This document shows, piece by piece, positions 17,682 through 26,038 of a DNA stretch of 64,000 nt. A program made the translations under genes and the position numbers. The stretch comes from Hyphomicrobium sp. CS1GBMeth3 (lineage in GTDB: Bacteria; Pseudomonadota; Alphaproteobacteria; Rhizobiales; Hyphomicrobiaceae): positions 868,001-932,000 of the forward strand of contig NZ_FPHO01000003.1 of assembly GCF_900117455.1 (NCBI RefSeq), written 5' to 3'. Numbering within the stretch: the stretch's first letter is position 1; every line of letters starts with the position of its first letter. The notes beneath the pieces were generated by a model. It ran no database searches and was not told the origin of the DNA. It saw only the letters and a list, made by a program, of their open reading frames with translations.

Positions 17682-18383
17682 ATGATCAGAAATGACCATC
17701 CGTCCGCCGTTGCGACCAAAGACACCGACGCCTTTGACGCGGCCCATGCGCGTTCTTACGCTGAGGGGCCACCGAGGCAGGTTCCAGGTTTCGCCAGCCT
17801 TCACCGCATGACGTCGATGCTCCTAGGGGAGCGCATCCCCGCGCATGGGCGAGTCCTCGTTCTCGGGGCAGGCGGTGGCCTTGAACTCAAGGCGCTCGCC
17901 GACGATCATGCCAACTGGACATTTGACGGCGTTGACCCTTCGGCCGAAATGCTAAGGACGGCGGAACACATCATAGGTCCGCACTCCGCGCGCGTGCGCC
18001 TTCATCAAGGCTACATCGACACCGCGCCAGAGGGGCCGTTTGACGGTGCGATCTGTCTTTTGACACTTCATTTCGTACCTCGCGACCAACGGTTGGAGAC
18101 TCTTCGCCAAGTCCATCGGCGCCTGGTGCCGGGAGCACCGTTCACCGTTGCTCACATCAGCTTCCCGCAGACCGAACCCGAGCGGTCCATGTGGATCAGC
18201 AGGCACGTCGCATTCGGCGGAACCAACCCCGCGAACGCAGAGAGAGCCAAGAAGGCCATCGCTACCAAACTATCCATTCTGTCGCCCGAGGAAGACGAAG
18301 CAATGCTGCACGAAGCCGGATTCTCCGACGTCGGCCTGTTCTATGCGGGGCTAAGCTTCAAGGGCTGGGTGGGATACGCCTAG
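17682..18383 (+). CDS. Class I SAM-dependent methyltransferase
   Basis: 233 residues. SAM motif I VLVLGAGGGLELKALAD, acidic residue in FDGVDPSAEML (motif II), GAICLLTLHFV (motif IV) and LRQVHRRLVPGAPF (Methyltransf_25/12 type). The substrate cannot be inferred. The start ATG at 17682 follows a palindrome directly and has no ribosome-binding site, so the mRNA may be leaderless; the next in-frame Met is over 40 residues later and would remove part of the fold. It stands alone between the broken araC gene and a convergent LysR gene. Confidence 0.82.
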   Translation: MIRNDHPSAVATKDTDAFDAAHARSYAEGPPRQVPGFASLHRMTSMLLGERIPAHGRVLVLGAGGGLELKALADDHANWTFDGVDPSAEMLRTAEHIIGPHSARVRLHQGYIDTAPEGPFDGAICLLTLHFVPRDQRLETLRQVHRRLVPGAPFTVAHISFPQTEPERSMWISRHVAFGGTNPANAERAKKAIATKLSILSPEEDEAMLHEAGFSDVGLFYAGLSFKGWVGYA

Positions 18384-18454
18384 CAGCCGGCGATACCTCA
18401 TTCTGCAGGCGCGTTATGGCATCGGCTCCGAAGGACAAATCCTGCCGCGCAACT

Positions 18455-19435
18455 TTACTGACGCGACCGCAGGACGGCCGCCGATGTTTCTCGCGCGCTC
18501 CCAACTGACTGTCCTTGCCTGCCTCGATCGCTCGCCGATTGCGCCGTCTCTTCGAGCAGCACTGCAAAATAGCGCATTAAGGGAATTGCAGCAGCAGACA
18601 GGTGGCGCTCCGGAGCCACAATGAGCGACAGCGATGACGGCGGGATGCCCTGATCGGCAAGCGGCACGTAGACGAGTTGACCCATGCGAATTTCGGGCAT
18701 TGCGTCGATATCGGTCAGCAGACCCACGCCGCAGCCCTGCGCCACCATCATCTTGATGAGGGCGATGCTGTTGACAGTCATCACAGGCCGCACGTCGACG
18801 TTCGTCCTCACGAGCGCGGAATCGATGACGCCGCGCAAGGACACCGAGCTGTCGGGCAGGATCAGCGGCTGCAAGACGCAGTCGCTGAGCTTTACGGACT
18901 CTAAGGAAGCGAAGGGGTGCCCCGGCTTCACGATAGCTCCGAGATAAAACTTCACCGCGTGCTCAATGCGAAGCCCAGGCACCTGCTTCGGATCGAACGT
19001 GATCCCCACGTCCGCCTGTCCGTCCATCACCATCTGCCATACGCGCTCGGAGCTCGTGACGATGACGCGCAAATTGATCCGCGGATGGTCATGCACAAAG
19101 CTCGCGAGCGCATAGGGCACGAACTCGCCGGTCGTTCCCTCCGCGACGGCGAGGCTGACCTCGCCACGGCGCAGGCCGCGGAGCTCCTCGATCTCGAACT
19201 TCATACGTGAGAGGTCGCGCTGCCAGCGGCGTACGCCATAAACCAGGATCTCGCCCGCCGCAGTGAGGCGGAGGCCGCGCGGCAAGCGCTCGAACAAGGG
19301 GACGCCCAACTCCTCTTCAGCCTGCAGCAGCTGACGATCGATCGCCGACGGTGAGACATTGAGATGCTCGGCAGCCCGCCGGATCGAGCCGCGCCGGGCC
19401 ACCTCATCGAAATAGCGCACGAACCGGGAAAACAT
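18455..19435 (-). CDS. LysR family transcriptional regulator
   Basis: 326 residues. HTH in the first 60 residues (SIRRAAEHLNVSPSAIDRQL) and a LysR_substrate domain with the GCGVGLLTD pattern near residue 240. The protein ends in a polar tail unlike the family core. It is divergent from the LOG/ECF/phosphoribosyltransferase operon and a LysR-type box sits between them, so it most likely regulates that operon in response to the transported compound or its nucleotide. Confidence 0.9.
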   Translation of the reverse strand: MFSRFVRYFDEVARRGSIRRAAEHLNVSPSAIDRQLLQAEEELGVPLFERLPRGLRLTAAGEILVYGVRRWQRDLSRMKFEIEELRGLRRGEVSLAVAEGTTGEFVPYALASFVHDHPRINLRVIVTSSERVWQMVMDGQADVGITFDPKQVPGLRIEHAVKFYLGAIVKPGHPFASLESVKLSDCVLQPLILPDSSVSLRGVIDSALVRTNVDVRPVMTVNSIALIKMMVAQGCGVGLLTDIDAMPEIRMGQLVYVPLADQGIPPSSLSLIVAPERHLSAAAIPLMRYFAVLLEETAQSASDRGRQGQSVGSARETSAAVLRSRQ

Positions 19436-19459
19436 GGGGGCTCCAACAGGGCAGCGGAC

Positions 19460-19478
19460 CGTTGCATTTTATGCAACG
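19460..19478. promoter_or_regulatory. LysR-type T-N11-A operator
   Basis: Perfect dyad CGTTGCAT (19460-19467), spacer TTT, ATGCAACG (19471-19478). T19463 and A19475 give the T-N11-A layout of LysR boxes. It begins 25 bp upstream of the divergent LysR start codon and about 190 bp before the salvage operon, a usual position for an autoregulatory and activating site. Confidence 0.6.
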
Positions 19479-19669
19479 CAAAGAACAGAAATCAATGATG
19501 GAAACCGGCGCTGTTTCCCAACACCTTTTCGAACGTCATGAGCCGAACTCAATCGGCTAGCGCGGGGGCGTCCCAAACCAAATTGTGCAGAACAGACAGC
19601 GGTCGCTGTCGTGCGATGCATAGTTTTTCACCAACACGACTAGAGAAGTTGCAAAAAAGGCGACACACG

Positions 19670-20272
19670 TTGAAGAAGCGCAAAAGACCCAATCTTCCTG
19701 TTATCGGCCTGATCGGCCCAACCAACATCCGGCGCATCTCGCAGGCAAGCGGGCTTCCGGAGACCCTCTACCGCGACAGCGCTCTGAACGCTGGCGCTCT
19801 GATCGCAAAGCATCAGGCCATCATGGCCATGGTGCCGGACCGCGGCATCGCCATGTCGGGCCTGCGCGGCTACAGCTCGGCGCAAGGCGCTTGGACCATC
19901 GGCCTGGTGCCGGCGGGCGGCCCCTCGGATTCGGTCGCCACCCCGAACTGCCTTGAAAACGCGGCCGCCTGCGACGAGGTCATCGACGGCTTCACCTGGC
20001 ATCATCAGCACGCCGCAATCTGCGAGCTGTCGGACCTTCTGGTCTGCATCGGTCTCTCGTGCGGCACGCTGACGGAGATCGCCTGGACCAAGTGGGTCCA
20101 CGGACCGCGCGTGCTGGCGCTGGCCGAAACCTTTACTGCCATCCCCACCGAAATCCTGGCTGAGACTGACGTGGCCCTCATCGACAGTCTCGATTCGTTG
20201 GATACCGCCATCGGTCGTGAACTCAGCGGCGGGTACAAGGACAAACGCCAGCTGAAGCACGTCCCTTCTTGA
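19670..20272 (+). CDS. LOG/SLOG-superfamily protein, putative nucleotide-processing enzyme
   Basis: 200 residues from TTG at 19670, preceded by an AAGG at 19657-19660; the frame stays open to ATG at 19538, but the extra 44 residues look non-coding. It opens with a Rossmann strand PVIGLIGPTNIRRI and has VCIGLSCGTLTEIAW, which resembles the GGxGTLxE phosphate/catalytic loop of LOG proteins and TIGR00725 relatives. LOG enzymes cleave the base from nucleoside monophosphates. Here the glycines before GT are replaced (GLSCGT), so activity may differ. First gene of an operon with an ECF transporter and a phosphoribosyltransferase. Confidence 0.6.
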   Translation: MKKRKRPNLPVIGLIGPTNIRRISQASGLPETLYRDSALNAGALIAKHQAIMAMVPDRGIAMSGLRGYSSAQGAWTIGLVPAGGPSDSVATPNCLENAAACDEVIDGFTWHHQHAAICELSDLLVCIGLSCGTLTEIAWTKWVHGPRVLALAETFTAIPTEILAETDVALIDSLDSLDTAIGRELSGGYKDKRQLKHVPS

Positions 20273-20290
20273 CAACAGGAGCAAGCACCA

Positions 20291-20872
20291 ATGACGACCC
20301 AGATCAATTACAGCGAATCCTCATCCTCAGGCTTCTTTCCCATCGTTCTCGCGGTGATCTGCGGCGTAGCGACCGGCGTGCTGTGGGCCTACGCCAATCC
20401 CATCCAACTGGTGCCCGGCGTCATCCAATGGCGCATCTTCGCATTCCTGCCGCCGCTCGTCGGTCTCTTGCTCGGGCCCAAGTCGGGCTTCATCTGTGGC
20501 TACATCGGAAGCTTGGTCTGGTCGTTGCTCGCCGGCACGTTCATTCCGCTGCACACCTTGATCGTCGACGGCATAATGGTCGGCCTGACCGGCGCCATCC
20601 CGCCGATGCTGATCAATCTGCGTAAAACGAATTTCGATCTGTCCTGGCCCGTTCTCCTGAAGATCGCCGTCATTTGCGCCGTCATCGGTCTCATCATGGT
20701 CGCAGCCGTATCGGCGAGCCTTGCGTTCCTCGGCATCTTCCCGTTCTGGTACGCCATGCTCTATCTCGGGCTGTCGGATATCGTCCCGATGGTGATCGGC
20801 ACACCTCTGCTGATCCGCCCTGCCGTGAAGATTCTGGCGGGCATCAGCCGAGGCACACTGCACTGGTTCTGA
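20291..20872 (+). CDS. ECF transporter substrate-binding (S) component
   Basis: 193 residues, about six membrane helices, preceded by AGGAG. The pattern of a long N-terminal helix, a QWRIFAFLPPLVGLLLGPKSG region and FIPLHTLIVDGIMVGLTGAIP is that of S components, which bind vitamins or bases directly in the membrane and dock on EcfT. I cannot assign it to a named S family. It is directly followed by the ATPase and EcfT genes, so this is a dedicated (group I) ECF importer. Confidence 0.82.
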   Translation: MTTQINYSESSSSGFFPIVLAVICGVATGVLWAYANPIQLVPGVIQWRIFAFLPPLVGLLLGPKSGFICGYIGSLVWSLLAGTFIPLHTLIVDGIMVGLTGAIPPMLINLRKTNFDLSWPVLLKIAVICAVIGLIMVAAVSASLAFLGIFPFWYAMLYLGLSDIVPMVIGTPLLIRPAVKILAGISRGTLHWF

Positions 20873-20881
20873 GGATCCTGC

Positions 20882-22435
20882 ATGCTGGCGCTCCGCAATT
20901 TGACTGTCGGCTTCGACCCCGATCGGGACGTTCTCTCTGGCCTCGACCTCACGGTCGAGGCCGGCGGCGCGGTCGTGGTGACGGGCGCGGCCGGCTCCGG
21001 CAAGTCCACGCTTATCGCGGTCGCAAGCGGTCTCATCCCGAAGCTGATCCGCCCGCGCAGGATGGACGGGCAGGTTTTGCTCAACGGAGACGACATCGCA
21101 AAGCTTTCGACCTCCGATCTCTACCGCCGCGTCGGCATCGTTCTGCAATCCGTGGAAGACCAGGTGTGGGACCTCACCGTCGAGGACCTCATCGCCTTTC
21201 CGCTGGAAAACCGCGGCGTGCCGAAGGCGGAGGTACGCACACGCGTTTCGGCTGTGATCGAAGAGATGTGTCTGCAAAGGCTGGTCGGCCGAACGGTGCG
21301 CTCGCTTTCGGGAGGCGAACGGCGAATCGTAGCTCTTGCCTCGTCGTTGCTGTGGAAGCCGGACCTTCTCGTCCTCGACGAGCCGACCACCGGACTCGAT
21401 CCGGACGCACGCGCCCGTCTCGCTGCCATCCTGCAAAAGCTCCGTCGCGACGGGATCACGCTGCTGGTCGCGGAGCAGGATCTCGCTTGGTGCGGCGCGT
21501 TCGCCGATCGTGTGGTGTTTCTCTCGGGCGGACGACTGATCGGGACGCACGCCTGGTCGGGGTCTGCCGAGCTTGCCGAACGATGCGACGCGGCCGGCGT
21601 TACCTCCCCGTTTGCGGCGCAGCCCGCCAAATCCGAGCGGCCGGCGCAGAATGCCGAGCCGGCGCTGCGGATCTCCGAGCTCTCGAGCAAGCTCACGCGC
21701 CCGGACGGTACACCCGTTCTCAGCGCCCTCAATCTGATCGTGCCGCGCGGACAGGTGGTCGGCGTGATCGGCCCCAACGGCGCCGGAAAGAGCACGCTGA
21801 TGCGCTCGCTGTTGGGGCTGCAGGCGGCTGCGACCGGCGGCATCGAGATCGCCGGCGAAGACAGCAGCGGATGGACCGTCGCCAGGCGCGCTCAACGCGT
21901 CGGCTACGTGGCGCAGAATTTGAAACGCATGTTCTTTCTGCTGACGGCGCTCGACGAGGTCGTGTTCTCGCTCTCCGGAGGCGCAACCGGTGCGAAAGCG
22001 GTGGCCGCTCATCGCGAGCAAGCCCTCGCTCTGCTGGTGCGGGTTCGGCTCGCAGAAAAGGCCGATCTCTCGCCGTTCGCACTCTCCACGCGCGAGCAGC
22101 TCATGCTTGCGCTCGTCTGCATCGAGGCGACAAAGCCGTCGGTCGTCATCCTCGACGAGCCGCTGATCGCCTGCGACAAGGCGTGGCGCGCCGACGTGCT
22201 CGCATTCCTGGACCGCGCTCGCGCCGACAATTGCTCCGTATTGCTGGTCTCACACGATCTCCCGCTGATCGACAGCGCCACCGACCGGGTCTTGATCCTA
22301 GAGCGCGGTGCGATCGCGCACGACGGCAGGACAGACGAAGTCTGGCAATCGGATGCCTTCGTGCGGCTGGGCTGGCCCGTTCCCGGTCAAGCAGTCGCGC
22401 CGCCGCGTCAGGAGGGCCGCTATGCATTGGCTTGA
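20882..22435 (+). CDS. ECF transporter ATPase, two fused ATP-binding domains
   Basis: 517 residues containing two ABC ATPase domains in tandem. Domain 1 is canonical: Walker A GAAGSGKST (K41), signature LSGGERR near residue 143, Walker B LLVLDEPTTGLD. Domain 2 has a good Walker A (GPNGAGKST, near 300) and Walker B (VVILDEPL) but its signature reads ALSTREQ (400-406) instead of LSGGQ, and the D-loop is LIACD. One of the two ATP sites is therefore probably non-hydrolytic. It replaces the separate EcfA1/EcfA2 pair. It overlaps the EcfT gene by 14 bp. Confidence 0.92.
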   Translation: MLALRNLTVGFDPDRDVLSGLDLTVEAGGAVVVTGAAGSGKSTLIAVASGLIPKLIRPRRMDGQVLLNGDDIAKLSTSDLYRRVGIVLQSVEDQVWDLTVEDLIAFPLENRGVPKAEVRTRVSAVIEEMCLQRLVGRTVRSLSGGERRIVALASSLLWKPDLLVLDEPTTGLDPDARARLAAILQKLRRDGITLLVAEQDLAWCGAFADRVVFLSGGRLIGTHAWSGSAELAERCDAAGVTSPFAAQPAKSERPAQNAEPALRISELSSKLTRPDGTPVLSALNLIVPRGQVVGVIGPNGAGKSTLMRSLLGLQAAATGGIEIAGEDSSGWTVARRAQRVGYVAQNLKRMFFLLTALDEVVFSLSGGATGAKAVAAHREQALALLVRVRLAEKADLSPFALSTREQLMLALVCIEATKPSVVILDEPLIACDKAWRADVLAFLDRARADNCSVLLVSHDLPLIDSATDRVLILERGAIAHDGRTDEVWQSDAFVRLGWPVPGQAVAPPRQEGRYALA

Positions 22436-23099
22436 TCGCGTCAATCCGTTCGCCAAGCTATTTGCGGCGGTGTTGTTGACCACCGCCGGATGGCTCACCC
22501 CGAACGCGGTTAGCGCCGGCGCGCTCGCCTTCGCGGTGATCGTCTTCATCGCCGCCTGCCGGCTACCGCAAGCCAAGGGCTACTTCAAGATCGCAGCTCT
22601 CGTCGGCTCCATCGTCACCGTGAGCTGGCTGATCAGCTTCCTCGCGGGGGGCGCCTCGCTCGCGGATGCCGCCGACCACGCCTTGCGCCTCGCGTTCCGC
22701 CTCATCGTCACGACCGGCAGCTTTTTCATCGCGATCGAGACGAGCTCTGCCGGCACTCTGCTCGCCGCCTGCGGTCGCGCGCGTCTTCCGGGCATGTTCA
22801 CGCTCGTGCTGGTCCTGATCGTCGGCATGATCCCGTTGATGCGGGAGGAGTTCCAGAACATCGGCGAAACCCAGCGCGCGCGCGGGCTCGAACTCGACCG
22901 CGGGCCAATCCTGAAGCGCGTGCTCTACGCGCTCGCGCGCGGCGTGCCGCTGATGGTTCAGACGTTTCGCATGGCAGAATCGATCGCGCTCGCGTTGTCG
23001 ATCTATGGCTTCGATCCCAAGGTGAAGCGCACCTCGTGGCGCGACGTGAGACTGCTAACCGTTCAATCCTCCTTTCCCCTTCAACAGCAACCGAGGTGA
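22422..23099 (+). CDS. ecfT: ECF transporter transmembrane coupling protein
   Basis: 225 residues from ATG at 22422, preceded by a strong AGGAGGG (22410-22416) inside the ATPase gene. It has five or so membrane segments and the two coupling-helix signatures: QRARGLEL (Ala-Arg-Gly) and a second one in the form ALSIYGFD, which replaces the usual second A-R-G. It joins the S component to the ATPase domains. The phosphoribosyltransferase gene starts 2 bp after its stop. Confidence 0.88.
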   Translation: MHWLDRVNPFAKLFAAVLLTTAGWLTPNAVSAGALAFAVIVFIAACRLPQAKGYFKIAALVGSIVTVSWLISFLAGGASLADAADHALRLAFRLIVTTGSFFIAIETSSAGTLLAACGRARLPGMFTLVLVLIVGMIPLMREEFQNIGETQRARGLELDRGPILKRVLYALARGVPLMVQTFRMAESIALALSIYGFDPKVKRTSWRDVRLLTVQSSFPLQQQPR

Positions 23100-23100
23100 C

Positions 23101-23742
23101 ATGAGCGCTCGAACCCGCCTCAACCCCGAAACCTATACCGTCGACATCGCCGGCGAGCCGGTCAGCCTGCCGCTGGTCGCCATCAACGAGACGCTCGCAA
23201 TCTCGCTACTGATGGTCATCGACATGGGCGTCACGTTCGGCGAGCGCATCGGCAAGGCGCTTGCCGAGCGGCTCGCGGGGGCCAGGCCCGACATCATCGT
23301 CAGCACTGCCACGCTCGGCATTCCGGTCGCGATCGAGGTGTCGCGTCACCTCGGCCTCGATCAGTACGTGATCATGCAGAAATCGCCAAAGATCCACCTT
23401 GGCGATGCGTTGGTGGAGCATGTTCAATCCGTGACCTCGTCGGGATCACAGAAGCTCATGCTCGACCGCCGCGCCATTCCGCTGCTCGAGGGAAAGCGCG
23501 TTGTCGTGGTCGACGACGTGGTGGCGACCGGGTCAAGCCTTGCGGCGACGATCCGATTAGCTCGGCAAGCCGGCGCCGATATTGTCGGGATCGGCGTGAT
23601 CCTGACCGAGTCCCACGAATGGCGCGAGGTCCTTGGACCCGACGCAGATCTTGTCGTCGGGCTTGGTCACATCCCGCAGTTCAAAATCGAGAATGGAATG
23701 GTGACACCGGATCCCAAGACATTGATGCCCAGCAAGTCGTAA
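23101..23742 (+). CDS. Purine-type phosphoribosyltransferase
   Basis: 213 residues. The PRPP-binding loop VVVVDDVVATGSSLAATIRLA (residues about 135-155) is the type I PRTase signature in the Apt/Xpt style; an upstream IPVAIEVSRHLGLDQYVIMQKSPK segment fits Apt-like proteins. It attaches phosphoribose to a nucleobase in the cytoplasm. As the last gene of the ECF operon it probably traps the imported base as a nucleotide. Adenine or xanthine would be the default family guesses, but a dedicated ECF system suggests a less common base. Confidence 0.88.
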   Translation: MSARTRLNPETYTVDIAGEPVSLPLVAINETLAISLLMVIDMGVTFGERIGKALAERLAGARPDIIVSTATLGIPVAIEVSRHLGLDQYVIMQKSPKIHLGDALVEHVQSVTSSGSQKLMLDRRAIPLLEGKRVVVVDDVVATGSSLAATIRLARQAGADIVGIGVILTESHEWREVLGPDADLVVGLGHIPQFKIENGMVTPDPKTLMPSKS

Positions 23743-24101
23743 GCGCTGCTTTCCCTTCCTGAGCGTCACTTGCCCTCTCAGGATCAAGCTGCCTCCCGCG
23801 GGTTTCGTAAGGAGCGCCATCTGAGAGGAAATTTTCGTTGACGCTAGCGGGCAATGCGGACAACCGCTCGACGAATAGCTGCAACATGTGAGTACATCGC
23901 CGACGGGGCTTCTTACCCAGACGCCCCCCGGACCATCGGGCGAATTGCGCCATGCCGCGTCTTTCCAGCCCACAATCCAGCCCATGTTTGTGCTGCCAAC
24001 GCTCGCTGATGCTCAACGACGCTCACCAGACAGACCCGACACCAAGTGATTGGAATACCTGGTCAAAGATCGACGTGGACAGACAGTGATCTAGATGGAA
24101 T
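23743..24101. other. 359-bp intergenic region, no gene seen
   Basis: Between the phosphoribosyltransferase and tRNA-Ser. CCTCTCAG (about 23772) and CTGAGAGG (about 23820) could pair over a long loop, but there is no clear terminator with a T-run. Open frames here lack ribosome sites and similarity. Confidence 0.4.
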
Positions 24102-24191
24102 TGGCGGAGAGGGAGGGATTCGAACCCCCGGTACGGTTGCCCGTACTCCGCATTTCGAGTGCGGCGCGATCGACCACTCTGCCACCTCTCC
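24102..24191 (-). tRNA. tRNA-Ser (anticodon CGA)
   Basis: 90 nt including the encoded CCA. Acceptor stem GGAGAGG pairs with CCTCTCC, the anticodon stem CCGCA/TGCGG encloses loop CTCGAAA with anticodon CGA (reads UCG), a long variable arm (TACGGGCAACCGTA) marks the class II serine type, and the T-loop reads GGTTCGAATCC. Confidence 0.97.
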
Positions 24192-24586
24192 TTTTTCAAG
24201 CAATATCAGTGGCTTGTGGTTGACATTGCCCGTCTTTGGGACGTTGGCCTTGCAGCTTTCGTCCCGCGCCTTACCTGAGAGGTGCGACCCCGGAGCAAAG
24301 CCCCGAGTCGCCAACTGCCACTGGCAAGCGAGCCGCGTTCCTAAACCGGCTCTCGAAGCGATGCAAGACCTTCCAAGCACGTAAGACGAGCAGCCTGTGA
24401 CAGCCCTGCAGCGCGGGATGCCCTGATGTCACTTCGGCCTAGCGGCAGAGTGATCACACTTCGCCACGCTACGAGGCAAACCACCACGCGAGGGTTAGAC
24501 ACGGTTTGTAGACTTCTTTAGAAGACCACCCGATAAACGATAGAGCATCCTCGACAGCGCCAACGGAGAAGACGAGACACGGGTCC
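24192..24586. other. 395-bp intergenic region, no gene seen
   Basis: Holds the tRNA-Ser promoter side and the leader of the glycosyltransferase gene. The 105-codon frame that covers the tRNA region is only a shadow of the tRNA. Confidence 0.5.
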
Positions 24587-25357
24587 ATGGTCAAGCAAGC
24601 TCTCGACCACCCACTGGTGTCGGTCATTACCCCGAGCTTTAACTCCGCACGTTTCATCACCGACACCCTGCTCTCCGTTCAGCGCCAGACCCTGCCCGAT
24701 TGGGAGATGATCGTCGTCGACGACCATTCCTCGGACAGCTCCCTCGAGATCGTGACCGCCGCGGCGGAGCGGGACCACCGCATCCGCGCGGTCTCCCTGC
24801 CGTCGGGCCGTAAGGGTGCCGCCCACGCCCGCAACTTTGCCATGGAGCTGGCAAGAGGGCGCTACATTGCCTTTCTCGATAGCGACGACCTGTGGGTGCC
24901 TGAAAAACTCGAACGTCAACTTGCGTTCATGGCCACCACGGTCAGCCCGTTCTCATACGCGAGCTATGCCCTGATGCGAAGGGACGGTGCCATCTTCAGA
25001 AATCGGCTACCGGTTCCTCCGCGCCTCACGCACCGCGAGTTATTGAGGACATGCCCGATCGGATGCCTGACAGTCGTCTACGACACGGCGGCGTTGGGCA
25101 AGCAGTACATGCCCGATCTGGCGAAGGGGCAGGATTACGCCCTTTGGCTGCAGATCTTGCGGCAAGTGCCAGAGGCGCACGGGCTCGACGAGGTTCTCGG
25201 CATTTACCGGACCGGCGGAACCTCCCTGTCGTCGAACAAACTCGAGAAGGCACGCTGCATCTGGAGCATCTATCGCGAGATCGAGGGGCAGTCCTGGCCC
25301 CGCGCCACGTTCCATCTGCTACGCTACAGCACGAACTACGTCATGAAGCAGATGTGA
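24587..25357 (+). CDS. Glycosyltransferase family 2
   Basis: 256 residues. GT-A fold opening VSVITPSFNSARFITDTLLS, VVDDHSSD (nucleotide-sugar contact) and FLDSDDLWVPEKLE with the DxD-type metal site. Family members add a sugar to a surface polysaccharide or glycolipid from an activated donor at the cytoplasmic face. No other polysaccharide genes are nearby, so the acceptor is unknown. Confidence 0.9.
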   Translation: MVKQALDHPLVSVITPSFNSARFITDTLLSVQRQTLPDWEMIVVDDHSSDSSLEIVTAAAERDHRIRAVSLPSGRKGAAHARNFAMELARGRYIAFLDSDDLWVPEKLERQLAFMATTVSPFSYASYALMRRDGAIFRNRLPVPPRLTHRELLRTCPIGCLTVVYDTAALGKQYMPDLAKGQDYALWLQILRQVPEAHGLDEVLGIYRTGGTSLSSNKLEKARCIWSIYREIEGQSWPRATFHLLRYSTNYVMKQM

Positions 25358-25364
25358 CGGCGCC

Positions 25365-25835
25365 CTACGAGCGTAAATACGACGGACTGACGATCCTGGT
25401 TTTCACATCGGCTTCGTCGTGCATCGTGGCCGGCTCGGCCGGCGGCCGGCTCCGCGGAATGACCGTCTCCGTTCCGAGCCACGCGTCGGAGAACGCGACA
25501 ATGCCCTTCAGCAGAGCCACCTTCTTCGCGAGCCCCTCGAACACCTCGTCGCGATCGATTTCGTCCCAACGGAAGTGAAGCTGCAGGATCGCCTCGTAGA
25601 TCTCCTTGAACTTGGCGCCGCGCCCCTTCGACTCCATGGCCTCTGCCAGCACCAGAAACTGCCCGAGCTCCATGACGAGCGCCTCCGACGGTCGCGCACC
25701 GTCCGGATCTGAGAAATGATCCTCGAGATAGGCGAGCGTCTGCGCCACCACGCGCGTGCGCGCCGCCATCGTCCTCTCGTCCGCATCGCGGTCGAAACCG
25801 AGCAACGAAGCCCACTCCTTAGGGGATCCAATCAT
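25365..25835 (-). CDS. Conserved hypothetical protein, all-helical
   Basis: 156 residues, rich in predicted helix and charged residues (for example GQFLVLAEAMESKGRGAKFKE), with a proline-rich C-terminal tail (RPPAEPATMHDEADVK). No signal peptide or membrane segment. I do not recognise a family. It converges with the glycosyltransferase gene, 7 bp apart. The alternative overlapping frames are less protein-like. Confidence 0.55.
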   Translation of the reverse strand: MIGSPKEWASLLGFDRDADERTMAARTRVVAQTLAYLEDHFSDPDGARPSEALVMELGQFLVLAEAMESKGRGAKFKEIYEAILQLHFRWDEIDRDEVFEGLAKKVALLKGIVAFSDAWLGTETVIPRSRPPAEPATMHDEADVKTRIVSPSYLRS

Positions 25836-26038
25836 GGCGCTTCTCCGTTGTGATGACGAAGCTCGAACGCATCACCTCTCGGGACCTAACGGACACGGGC
25901 CCTAACCGCAAATCAAGGCAGGCCCGGGGCCATATCCCCAACCCCTGAGGGACGAGCACCGCTGGACCGTACCGGCGCGAGCTTCTATGACTGAGAGGAA
26001 CACCGGAACGGTGAGCGCCGGCGCTTCGGAGGACATCA

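Noticed and set aside
19436..19669. Possible riboswitch ahead of the ECF operon
   Set aside because: No thiamin, cobalamin, preQ1 or purine riboswitch core could be recognised; the LysR box explains the control better.
20327..22021. 564-codon minus-strand open frame opposite the ECF genes
   Set aside because: High GC opens antisense frames; the plus strand carries unmistakable ECF S and ATPase proteins.
20674..22479. 601-codon plus-strand frame overlapping the ECF ATPase
   Set aside because: Arg/Pro-rich translation with no motif; the ATPase in another frame has intact Walker motifs.
24063..24380. 105-codon minus-strand frame over tRNA-Ser
   Set aside because: The peptide is just the translated tRNA and flanks, a common false gene.
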